Positions 34,216-41,329 of a DNA stretch of 64,000 nt are shown in pieces. Each line of letters opens with the position of its first letter. Position 1 is the stretch's first letter. The stretch comes from Algoriphagus sp. Its GTDB lineage: Bacteria > Bacteroidota > Bacteroidia > Cytophagales > Cyclobacteriaceae. Where the stretch lies: contig JAQSDM010000009.1 in the NCBI GenBank assembly GCA_029945945.1, positions 310,001-374,000 of the forward strand. The letters are read 5' to 3'. The notes below the pieces were generated by a model that made no database searches, was not told the DNA's origin, and saw only the letters and a list, made by a program, of their open reading frames with translations. A program made the position numbers and the translations under genes.

Positions 34216-34500
34216 GAATAGGAGATTGGAGAAAAGGGAATAAGAGATTGAACTGTCATTGCGATCCACCTCGGCGGAGAAGCAATCTCATTTAAGGAAA
34301 TAGAGAATAGAGAATAGAGAAAGAGAGATAAGAGATTGTCACCTCGACAAAGGAGAGGTCTTATTCTTTGGAAAAGAGATAAGGAGAATAGAGAAAAAGA
34401 GATAAGAGATCGGAGATTGTCACCTCATGGAAGGAAATGTCTCATTCTTTGGAAAAGAGATAAAGAGATAGGAGAAAGGAGATACAGTCAAAAATTAATT
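34216..34500. repeat. Repeat block with three hairpin elements
   Basis: A GTCATTGCGA element with CCACCTCGGCGGAG core (34254-34288) is followed by two GTCACCTCGA-class elements (about 34338 and 34419), the second decayed, each with the usual downstream TTCTTTGGAAAAGAG. GAGATAG-type units lie between. About 70 bp of unique AT-rich sequence then precede the next gene. Confidence 0.82.
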
Positions 34501-34572
34501 ATCAATTCAGCAATAAAATAATCCCTGATTGTTATTTTAAACGTTAGTTAAACTTTTTGAAACCTAAAAATT

Positions 34573-34953
34573 ATGGAGCATGCGGAAACTTTTGAGGACT
34601 TAAAATGCTGGCAATTAGCTTATAAGTTGAAAAATGTAATCAAGGCAGAAGTTTTACCCAAGATACCAAACTCCGAAAAATTTGAACTTAAATCTCAATT
34701 TATCAGAGCCGCCAGGTCTGGAACAGCGAATATCGCAGAAGGATGGGGTAGGTTTCATTACCTCGGTAGCAATAAATTTTACTACAACGCCAGAGGGTCT
34801 GTTTCAGAGATTTTAGACCATTTGATTGAAGCGCGAGATGAAGGATATATCAAAGAAAGTGAATATGATTCAATTAGAATTTTGGTGATAGAAACGCTGA
34901 AAGTACTGAATGGCTTTATCTTTTACCTGAAGAGAGAACATTTAAAAAAGTAA
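34573..34953 (+). CDS. Four helix bundle protein (S23/TIGR02436 family)
   Basis: A 126-residue protein: FEDLKCWQLAYKLKNVIKAE, FELKSQFIRAARSGTANIAEGWGR and FYYNARGSVSEILDHLIEARD. The QxxRAxxSxxxNIAEG signature defines the S23-type four-helix bundle family. First seen inside intervening sequences of 23S rRNA, its members are common as single genes in variable parts of Bacteroidota genomes. The fold is also that of the accessory protein Avd of diversity-generating retroelements, but no reverse transcriptase is present here. Its function is unknown. It has its own ATG and no repeat in the frame. Confidence 0.88.
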   Translation: MEHAETFEDLKCWQLAYKLKNVIKAEVLPKIPNSEKFELKSQFIRAARSGTANIAEGWGRFHYLGSNKFYYNARGSVSEILDHLIEARDEGYIKESEYDSIRILVIETLKVLNGFIFYLKREHLKK

Positions 34954-35278
34954 GTCACCCAATCACAAGTCCCTTAATCACTTGTCTCCAATCTCTGATC
35001 TCCAGTCTCTTACTCTCTCAATCTCCAGTCTCTTAATCCCTGGTCTCCAGTCTCTTAATCTCTTACTCTCTCAATCTCCAGTCTCTTAATCTCTTACTCT
35101 CTCAATCTCCAGTCTCTTAATCTCTGATCTCCAAGTCTCTCAATCTCCCAATCTCTTACTCTCTCAATCTCCAATCTCTTAATCTCTGATCTCCAGTCTC
35201 TTAATCTCTTATCTCCAGTCTCTTTATCTCTGATCTCCAAGTCTTCCAATCTCTTTATCTCTTATCTCCCCATTCCTA
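34954..35278. repeat. CCAATCTC/CAGTCTCTTAATCTC array
   Basis: More than 280 bp of pyrimidine-rich units such as CTCCAGT, CTCTTAAT and CTCCAAT, with a longer period visible (TCTCTTACTCTCTCAATCTC recurs several times). The array runs to within two bases of the start codon of the deacetylase gene, so any promoter for that gene must lie within or before it. Confidence 0.88.
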
Positions 35279-35279
35279 A

Positions 35280-36293
35280 ATGAAACCCGGAACCTTCACC
35301 ATCTCCCTTGACTTCGAACTCCTTTGGGGAATTTTTGATAAAGTTGGGATACGATACAAGCCGGAATATTTTGCAAATACCCGCAGGATAATTCCATTGA
35401 TGCTGGAGAAGTTTGCGAATTCCGGGATCCAGGCAACCTGGGCCACTGTGGGAATGCTCTTCGCAGAGAATGAGGAAGAATGGAAAGCCTACCAGCCTGA
35501 TTATCTTCCTTCCTACCGGGACAAGCAGTATTCAGCATACGAGTGGGTGAAGAAATATGGAATCAGGCCGGAAGTTCATTTTGCACCCGAATTGATCCGG
35601 CAAATCATCGACACACCAGGCCAGGAATTGGGTTCACATAGCTTTGCCCATTATTATACATTGATGCGGGGACAAAGCCCGGAACAATTCAGGCAAGACC
35701 TGAAGGCGACTCAGAAAATCGCTCAGGATAAATTTGGATTAGGGTTGGATTCACTGGTTTTTCCGAGAAATCACCTGAATGAATTGTATCTGAAGATTTG
35801 TTTGGAAGAAGGCTATTCCTATGTCAGGGGTAACCCAAGAAATTGGTTTTGGCAGGAAACACAGAATGAGAGTTTTAGCAAAAAATTATTCAGAACAGCG
35901 GATTGCTTTTTTTCAATGGGTGAGAGAACTTCTTTTTCTTGGGACGAATTGCAGCCTGTTCCGGAGGAACCTTTAATAATTCCTGCCTCAAGGATTCTTC
36001 GTCCTTTTTACAGAAATAACCATTTTATGAATGGACTACGACTGAAAAGGATCAAAAATGAAATGAGCTATGCAGCCCAAAATAATGAAATCTACCATCT
36101 CTGGTGGCACCCCCACAACTTTGGCAATGATCCTGTCGGAGCAATTCAAGAACTCGATGAAATCATTTCACACTTCCTTGAATTAAAATCACTGTATGGA
36201 ATGGAGTCCAGGAATATGAAGGGAGTGGGGTTACGTCATTGCGAGGAGGCCTTAAAGCCGATGAAGCAATCTGTTTTAGGGATTAGGGATTAG
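35280..36293 (+). CDS. Polysaccharide deacetylase family protein
   Basis: A 337-residue NodB-type (carbohydrate esterase 4-like) protein. TISLDFELLWG carries the catalytic aspartate D11, and ELGSHSFAHYY holds the H-x-x-x-H metal pair (H120, H124). SLVFPRNHLNELYL and the late YHLWWHPHNFGND supply the remaining active-site segments. No signal peptide is seen, as in deacetylases that act on cytoplasmic lipid-linked or nucleotide-linked sugars. The last 21 residues or so (from GLRHCEEA to LGIRD) are encoded by a GTCATTGCGA hairpin element and following purine-rich units, an added tail absent from the family. Confidence 0.85.
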   Translation: MKPGTFTISLDFELLWGIFDKVGIRYKPEYFANTRRIIPLMLEKFANSGIQATWATVGMLFAENEEEWKAYQPDYLPSYRDKQYSAYEWVKKYGIRPEVHFAPELIRQIIDTPGQELGSHSFAHYYTLMRGQSPEQFRQDLKATQKIAQDKFGLGLDSLVFPRNHLNELYLKICLEEGYSYVRGNPRNWFWQETQNESFSKKLFRTADCFFSMGERTSFSWDELQPVPEEPLIIPASRILRPFYRNNHFMNGLRLKRIKNEMSYAAQNNEIYHLWWHPHNFGNDPVGAIQELDEIISHFLELKSLYGMESRNMKGVGLRHCEEALKPMKQSVLGIRD

Positions 36294-36540
36294 AGAAAAG
36301 GGATTAGGAGATTTGAGAACAGAGATTAGAGAATAGGGATTAGGGAAAAGAGAATGGGAGAAAAGAGAAAAGAGACTGGAGAAGCGTCAATTCCCCCTTA
36401 ATTCTGAATAGTATTCCAATAAATGAGATGTCTCGCTCACTCGACATGACTGGTAACCTCCAACTTCCAACTTCCAACTTCCAACTTCCAACTTCCAACC
36501 TCCAACCTCCAACCTCCAACCTCCAACTTCCAACCTCTTA
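36234..36540. repeat. Repeat block overlapping the deacetylase 3' end
   Basis: Hairpin element GTCATTGCGA...GAAGCAATCT (36234-36271, within the gene), GGGATTAG/GAGAATG units, a partial CAATTCCCCCTT element, an inverted GTCATGTCGA-class element (36426-36449), then a CTTCCAA/CCTCCAA array of about 80 bp. Confidence 0.85.
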
Positions 36541-36556
36541 ACAACTGCTAAAAACC

Positions 36557-36594
36557 AAACACCCCCGATCTACTCAGTTCGGGGGTGTTTTTGT
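36557..36594. terminator. Strong bidirectional terminator
   Basis: Arms AAACACCCCCGA (36557-36568) and TTCGGGGGTGTTT (36578-36590) pair, with T-runs outside on both strands. It separates the + strand glycan locus from the minus-strand cassette ending at 36595. Confidence 0.88.
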
Positions 36595-36816
36595 TTAAAC
36601 TCGTCTGCGCATCAACTGCTTCTTCACCAGGAGCAGTAACTCGGAAATTCCGTTGATCTCAGCTTCCAGCACCTGCTGTTTTGCTTTGATCTCCATAAAT
36701 TCCTTCTGCAATTCCCTGAAATCCTGAACCAGGAAATTCAGAAAATAAGCGATTACCGAAAGCAAAACCGTCAGAATCGCCCCGGTCAGAGTTAACAGAT
36801 AGCCGGAACCGAGCAT
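36595..36816 (-). CDS. Small membrane protein with coiled-coil tail
   Basis: A 73-residue protein with one transmembrane helix (about residues 6-30, LLTLTGAILTVLLSVIAYFLNFLV) and a predicted coiled coil (LQKEFMEIKAKQQVLEAEINGISELLLLVKKQL). The start overlaps the 3' end of the DUF5675-type gene by 25 bases, so they are coupled. Size and layout recall phage holins or spanin-like small proteins, but there is no specific match. Last gene of the minus-strand cassette, followed at once by a strong terminator. Confidence 0.65.
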   Translation of the reverse strand: MLGSGYLLTLTGAILTVLLSVIAYFLNFLVQDFRELQKEFMEIKAKQQVLEAEINGISELLLLVKKQLMRRRV

Positions 36817-37226
36817 CTTTGTAATCTATAAGGAACAGGTTCGCATACAATCTCAAGTTCGATTTCCTCGCCCATTTCCCAGGCACGGCTAAGCTTTTCC
36901 ATCAATTTCAGATGAGCCAGTTTCAGAAAAAGAGGAGTTCCATCTGCTCTCCAGCATGTAAGGGGATAAATGCCACCTTGCTTTAAAGCAGAATCAGAAA
37001 TCAAGGGCATAATCTTACCTTCTCCACCTTTACCCACACCAACTATCCATCCTTGTTCCTCCGTATGGATAAGATTCAGGAGATACTTTCCTTCCGGAAG
37101 ACAAGATTCCCTGGGATTGTACAAGGCCCTTGGCGCTTCAATCGTCCTGCAGATAGCCTTACCCATACAGCTGAGATGACCAAGAGTGCGTTTTGGTCTG
37201 TACCTTCTGGATAGGATCAATTTCAT
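36792..37226 (-). CDS. DUF5675 family protein
   Basis: A 144-residue protein. The opening LILSRRYRPKRTLGHLSCMGKAICRTIEAP and the following ESCLPEGKYLLNLI match the pattern of DUF5675 (basic start, T-x-G-x-L, C-x-T-[IL]-E, I-P-x-G-x-Y), often seen in phage or phage-like gene clusters and near small membrane proteins. The function is not established. It lies three bases downstream of the DUF6266-like gene at 37230-37976 on the same strand and overlaps the small membrane-protein gene, so it sits in the middle of a three-gene unit. Confidence 0.72.
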   Translation of the reverse strand: MKLILSRRYRPKRTLGHLSCMGKAICRTIEAPRALYNPRESCLPEGKYLLNLIHTEEQGWIVGVGKGGEGKIMPLISDSALKQGGIYPLTCWRADGTPLFLKLAHLKLMEKLSRAWEMGEEIELEIVCEPVPYRLQRCSVPAIC

Positions 37227-37229
37227 GGC

Positions 37230-37976
37230 CTAGACTTTTTCGGTTGTGATAATGGCAGCAGCATTGTTTGCCCCGTTGTTGATGGCATATTCCACACCAT
37301 TCACCAGTTGGATAAACTCTACTGCCAACACAAATGCCCGATGAGTTCCCGTCAGCGTTGTCTTGTTTAGGGGTAAAGAAATTGCCAATGCCGGGATATT
37401 CAGAGGCAACAAGGGAGAGCTGACCGTTTGAACTGTCCTGATTCCTGTAGTAAAATCAAGTCCAACACCTGTTGCACTGATTCGGGAATGAGTTGCACCT
37501 CTCGGCACTGCAAGAAAATCCTGCGGAATGAATCCTGCGATTCCTGCTTCCCATGCGGTTGGCGAATCGGTATAGACTATTTCCATGAAAATAGTGCTCC
37601 CCAAAGAGGAAGAGGCATTCATCTCCATACCTTTCATAAGGTTCCAGTCGCCCTCTCTCACTTTCCGGTCACCCCGGGTATTAAGCAGGTCCGTTTTGAG
37701 AACTTTCATCATTGCCTGCGTAATCCGAAGATTCAGCCGGGAATCACCAATCTTGGAAACTACCGGTCTGAGTGCATCCCGGAGAAGTTTGGATGAACTC
37801 GCATTGTCCGCAAACTCCTGGAGGTTTTCCCGGGTTCGGGCAAACTTAGGATCGTTCATGATCCTGCTTTTGCTTACTCCGCCTTTTTCTCGGGCGAGAT
37901 AACCATCCTTGGTTTTGTAGAATGAGAGTCTTCCAACTCTGCCTTCCAACGTAATTACACTTGTTTGTTTTGCCAT
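37230..37976 (-). CDS. DUF6266-like Bacteroidota-specific protein
   Basis: A 248-residue protein. Its N-terminus (LEGRVGRLSFYKTKDGYLAR, then EKGGVSKSRIMNDPKFARTRENLQEF) follows the pattern of a protein group frequent in Bacteroidota, related in layout to DUF6266 (G-K-[IV]-G-x-L, Y, G, R at the start). The C-terminal half is predicted to be beta-rich. No function is known to me. It has no signal peptide. First gene of a compact minus-strand unit with the DUF5675 and small membrane-protein genes. A second DUF6266 protein lies upstream at 39198, beyond a large repeat block. Confidence 0.6.
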   Translation of the reverse strand: MAKQTSVITLEGRVGRLSFYKTKDGYLAREKGGVSKSRIMNDPKFARTRENLQEFADNASSSKLLRDALRPVVSKIGDSRLNLRITQAMMKVLKTDLLNTRGDRKVREGDWNLMKGMEMNASSSLGSTIFMEIVYTDSPTAWEAGIAGFIPQDFLAVPRGATHSRISATGVGLDFTTGIRTVQTVSSPLLPLNIPALAISLPLNKTTLTGTHRAFVLAVEFIQLVNGVEYAINNGANNAAAIITTEKV

Positions 37977-38084
37977 AGGAATATGGGTTTTAGGTTAAAC
38001 ATGAGCCTAAATTCATTTGTAAATACCTGATGGACAATTCAATGTGCGGTTTGTGCGTATTTTGCGGAACTTGCAGGTTTATGC

Positions 38085-38775
38085 GGGTTTGGGAGAGGAG
38101 GGGATTAGGGAAAAGGGATTAGGAACGTCATTGCGATCCGCCGAGGCGGAGAAGCAATCTGTTTTGGAGATAAAGAGATTGGAGATAGAGAGAAAAGTGA
38201 TTGGGAGATTAGGGAAAAGGAAAAAGGGATTAGGTACGTCATTGCGAGGAGGCTAAAAGCCGACAGCCTGTCCCGATCTTTCGGGAAAGCAATCTTTTAG
38301 AGAATAGGGATGGGAGAACAGAGATTAGAGAACAGAGAATAGGCGATAAGAGATAGGATACCGTCACCTTGACGAAGGAGAGGTCTCATTATTTGGAAAT
38401 GGGTTTAAGGGATTAGGGATTAGGGATTAGGAACGTCATTGCGAGCAGAGGAAGGAAGCGAGCCAATCTGTTTTGGAGATAAAGAGATAAAGAGAAAAGT
38501 GATTGGGAGATTAGGGAAAAGGAAAAAGGGATTAGGAACGTCATTGCGATCCGGGGAGGCGGAGAAGTAATCTGTTTTGGAGATAAAGAGAAAAGAGATA
38601 GGAGATTGGTGAAGCGTCAACTCCCCCTTAATTCCGAATATTTACCTGGAATTGAAATCATGTTCAAAGGGGGCAAGGGGGATTTGGTTTCGGATTTTTT
38701 GATTTCGGATATATGATTTCGGATATATGATTTGGAAATAACTGACACCTGTCCGCCACGGCGGATCGATATGAC
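38085..38775. repeat. Mixed repeat block with many hairpin elements
   Basis: Four GTCATTGCGA-class elements (about 38127, 38238, 38433 and 38538; the second contains a nested CCCGAT...TCGGG hairpin), one GTCACC-class element (about 38362), a CAACTCCCCCTT/AAGGGGG element (38614-38684), ATTTCGGATTT units, and an inverted GTCATATCGA-class element (about 38746-38775). GAGATTA-type units fill the spaces. No gene is supported in 37977-39197. Confidence 0.85.
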
Positions 38776-38779
38776 GGAA

Positions 38780-39180
38780 TAACCTCCAACTTCCAACTTC
38801 CTTCCTTCCAACCTCCAACCTTCAACCTCCAACCTCCAACTTCCTGGCTTCCAGCTTCCAGCTTCCTGCCTTCCAACCTCCAACCTCCAACTTCCAACCT
38901 CCAACCTCCAACTTCCTGCCTTCCAACCTCCAACTTCCTGCCTTCCAACTTCCTGCCTTCCAACCTCCAACCTCCAACTTCCTGCCTTCCAACCTCCAAC
39001 CTCCAACTTCCTGCCTTCCAACTTCCAGCTTCCTGGCTTCCAACTTCCTGCCTTCCAACCTCCAACTTCCTGCCTTCCAACCTCCAACCTCCAGCTTCCT
39101 GGCTTCCAGCTTCCAGCTTCCAGCTTCCTGCCTTCAAACCTCCAACCTCCCACCTCCCACTTCCCACCTCAATTAATTCA
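38780..39180. repeat. Long CTTCCAA/CTTCCTGC array
   Basis: About 400 bp of units CTTCCAA, CCTCCAA and CTTCCTGC in higher-order repeats (CTTCCTGCCTTCCAACCTCC recurs many times). Two minus-strand frames are open over most of it and would encode GWKAGSWRLEVG-type peptides, which I regard as by-products of the repeat. Confidence 0.9.
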
Positions 39181-39197
39181 TTTTAAATTTTACATTT

Positions 39198-39845
39198 TTA
39201 AACCCTTCCCAAATACTGAGACTCCGAAAAAACCAATCCTTTGGATTTTTTCTGAGAAAAGGCCACGTAAACATGTATCTGGTTAATTAAAGGATCATTC
39301 CAGGGAAGATCCAGAATTTCCGAACCTGCTTCCCGAAAAGCACCTTCAGCCTTGCTGATTACTTTTTCACCTTCCCGATGATAAGCCACCAGAAATACCC
39401 GGTCTGTTTCCCTGGCACTTCCCGACCATGAATTATTCACCCAATTGAACTGAAGCTGATTTCCGGAAATACGAACTACCGAAGCTCCTTCAAAACCTGT
39501 GAGATCTCCACGCGAGATTTTAATTTTTTCAGGATTTAGTACCGGATCATTTCCCTGATTATCCAGCGCATTTTTCAACGCCCAACTCATCGCAAGCTGG
39601 AAGCCTCGCTTTCCCAGGTCAAAAAACTCCTGATAACCAAAATCCAATTCCCTTTTTAGCGGACGAAGAAATTCCTGACAAACCCTGAAACTTCTCTGAT
39701 AATAGAGCTGCAGCGGACTGAGTTTTCGTTTTTTTCCGGGATCCGGTTTTTGCCGGATGACCGTCTTTCCGTTCATCTGATAGATGATCAGATTTCCGAT
39801 TTTACCACTCAGGTTTTCAAGTAAGGGAGACTTACCTATAGCCAT
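39198..39845 (-). CDS. DUF6266 family protein
   Basis: A 215-residue protein with the DUF6266 opening LSGKIGNLIIYQMNGKTVIR followed by QKPDPGKKRKLSPLQ, and a C-terminal region with VYVAFSQKKSKGLVFSESQYLG that fits the conserved end. The family is almost confined to Bacteroidota and its function is unknown. Its stop lies within about 20 bases of the repeat array. With the related gene at 37230 it brackets the largest repeat block of the window. Confidence 0.75.
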   Translation of the reverse strand: MAIGKSPLLENLSGKIGNLIIYQMNGKTVIRQKPDPGKKRKLSPLQLYYQRSFRVCQEFLRPLKRELDFGYQEFFDLGKRGFQLAMSWALKNALDNQGNDPVLNPEKIKISRGDLTGFEGASVVRISGNQLQFNWVNNSWSGSARETDRVFLVAYHREGEKVISKAEGAFREAGSEILDLPWNDPLINQIHVYVAFSQKKSKGLVFSESQYLGRV

Positions 39846-40253
39846 AATTGAAAAATTTCAGGTTGAAAGAATAGAAAACAAATTCAAACTAGGATATAAA
39901 GTTTGAATTTCCAATAGATGCTTCAGATTATCAGTTAGTTATATGCTGATTTTAAACAGAGTTGATATTGATTTCGCAGTTTAAACTCTGGAGATACCCA
40001 GTATAAAGTCTGTAGGAACTCTGTAAAACATCAAATTTTCTCCAGGCTACTAATTGAAAAAAGGAGAGTTTGGAATGGGATGATTTTCTGAAACGACATC
40101 AGGGACCCATTCTATCCGAATTCCAGAATTTTTGATTCCCAAAGCAAGAAAACAATGATAATCAGCTAAGATTTTAATAAAACTAAGTATCCGATTGGAT
40201 TGGGTTAAAAAATGAGTTGAATGTGAAGAACTAATTTCAAAGAATCGATTTCC
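39846..40253. other. Gap without recognisable feature
   Basis: About 400 bp of AT-rich unique sequence upstream of the DUF6266 gene and downstream of the XRE gene. I see no coding frame and none of the repeat families. Confidence 0.6.
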
Positions 40254-40466
40254 TCAACCCTTATTCAAGTCCTGACAAACATACTCCAAAAGCTTACATG
40301 GATCCTCGTCAATTGCTTTGGCGATCAGGTATAGCTCTGCTGCTGTTAACTTTGCTTTCTGATCTAAAGTAAGAACTCCCATCCTTTGAGAGGTTAATCC
40401 TGTTTTTCTAGCAACATCAGCTTTATTAATCGATTTTTTGCTGAAAATTTCTCCAAGTCTTGTCAT
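40254..40466 (-). CDS. XRE-type helix-turn-helix regulator
   Basis: A 70-residue Cro/C1-type DNA-binding protein. SKKSINKADVARKTGLTSQRMGVLTLD is the helix-turn-helix, followed by AKLTAAELYLIAKAIDEDPCKLLEYV, the typical fourth and fifth helices. It has no extra domain. It diverges from the small genes starting at 40580, and the shared 113-bp region holds three regularly spaced ACATGAT boxes, so it probably controls itself and the divergent genes. Confidence 0.85.
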   Translation of the reverse strand: MTRLGEIFSKKSINKADVARKTGLTSQRMGVLTLDQKAKLTAAELYLIAKAIDEDPCKLLEYVCQDLNKG

Positions 40467-40517
40467 TCCATTTATTCTTTATTTAAAGGTAATAATTCTT
40501 TAAAAAAAGCAAGAAAA

Positions 40518-40577
40518 ACATGATTATTTGTTTTGTTTTATCAAGAATAACATGATATATTTACTGAAATACATGAT
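40518..40577. promoter_or_regulatory. Three ACATGAT boxes between divergent genes
   Basis: ACATGAT occurs at 40518, 40550 and 40571, spacings of 32 and 21 bp, that is about three and two helical turns, all on the same strand. The third box ends three bases before the ATG at 40580. They are candidate binding sites for the XRE protein at 40254-40466. Confidence 0.45.
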
Positions 40578-40579
40578 TA

Positions 40580-40774
40580 ATGATTAATAGAAACAAAGGA
40601 GATACTCAGGATTTAGAAAAGTCAGTCCTAATTCCAGCTGATGAGGTTAACCAATTTCGTGAGTCCATTATTAGGGTTTTAGAATTGGTGAAGCTTGAAA
40701 AGTGCAATAGGGTACAGCTAGGACATATCAAGAAGATGTATAAGCTGTTAGAAAGTTTAGCAGAAAAAGATTAA
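40580..40774 (+). CDS. Small hypothetical protein
   Basis: A 64-residue acidic, helical protein (DLEKSVLIPADEVNQFRESI, then IRVLELVKLEKCNRVQLGHI, then KKMYKLLESLAEKD). It is not a recognised family. Its divergent position opposite an XRE regulator with shared boxes suggests a small regulated pair, possibly of plasmid or transposon origin. No toxin or antitoxin motif can be claimed. Confidence 0.5.
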   Translation: MINRNKGDTQDLEKSVLIPADEVNQFRESIIRVLELVKLEKCNRVQLGHIKKMYKLLESLAEKD

Positions 40775-40777
40775 GCC

Positions 40778-40939
40778 ATGAAAAGCATAAAATTTTCTTC
40801 CGTCTGTAGGAATTGCCTTTCAATAGGAGGCAAGCGGCTATATGGTGAATTCACAAGTTTAAAAGATTTATTTAGAGGAAATTTTGGCATCACCGCAGTG
40901 GATCGCCTGTATCCCCTGAAGCCCAAGAATCCGATTTAA
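40778..40939 (+). CDS. Possible small protein downstream of 40580
   Basis: An ATG four bases after the previous stop opens a 53-residue frame (MKSIKFSSVCRNCLSIGG, then KRLYGEFTSLKDLFRGNFGI). It has a C-x-x-C pair but no recognised family. The close spacing is the main argument for it being real. Confidence 0.35.
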   Translation: MKSIKFSSVCRNCLSIGGKRLYGEFTSLKDLFRGNFGITAVDRLYPLKPKNPI

Positions 40940-41329
40940 AACTTAACACTTTTTCTCCCTGGTTCCCTCACTACCATAATGACCAGAGAGTGACAGCCCG
41001 AAAGACTTTCGGGATCATTGATGGAATTCTTCCGTAGCGCGCGAATCGGAAGTCTGGTAGCTCCATCTACTCAATTATTTATTAATCAGTTGATGGCTTG
41101 ATGATTTATTGTCAGGGAGGAAGAGAATTGGCTATTTCTAAAGGGAAATACGGTTGAAATACAATTGAAATAGGTCCTTCTCGCTCAGGACGAAATACGC
41201 TTCGCGAGAAAGGATACGCGACAATCTCACGACCGAAGGGAGCTTATTTCACTCCGAGGCACGAGGAGTGTATTTCGCTTCAGCGTACCTCTTTCATCAT
41301 CGGACATCCAACTTCAAACACTAAAAAGC
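40940..41329. other. Gap upstream of the TlpA-SusCD genes
   Basis: No gene is seen. It contains a CCGAAAG/CTTTCGG hairpin (about 40999-41013) and a hairpin with arms TCCTTCTCGC (41175-41184) and GCGAGAAAGGA (41204-41214), then GAAATACGC-type repeats. This is probably the leader and promoter region of the following operon. Confidence 0.5.

Noticed and set aside
34573-34953. Diversity-generating retroelement suggested by an Avd-like fold
   Set aside because: No reverse transcriptase and no template/variable repeat pair are present.
38617-39167. Long minus-strand open frames encoding GWKAGSWRLEVG-type repeats
   Set aside because: They are read entirely from the CTTCCAA/CTTCCTGC array in two overlapping frames, with no unique sequence or start context. 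The openness is a property of the repeat.
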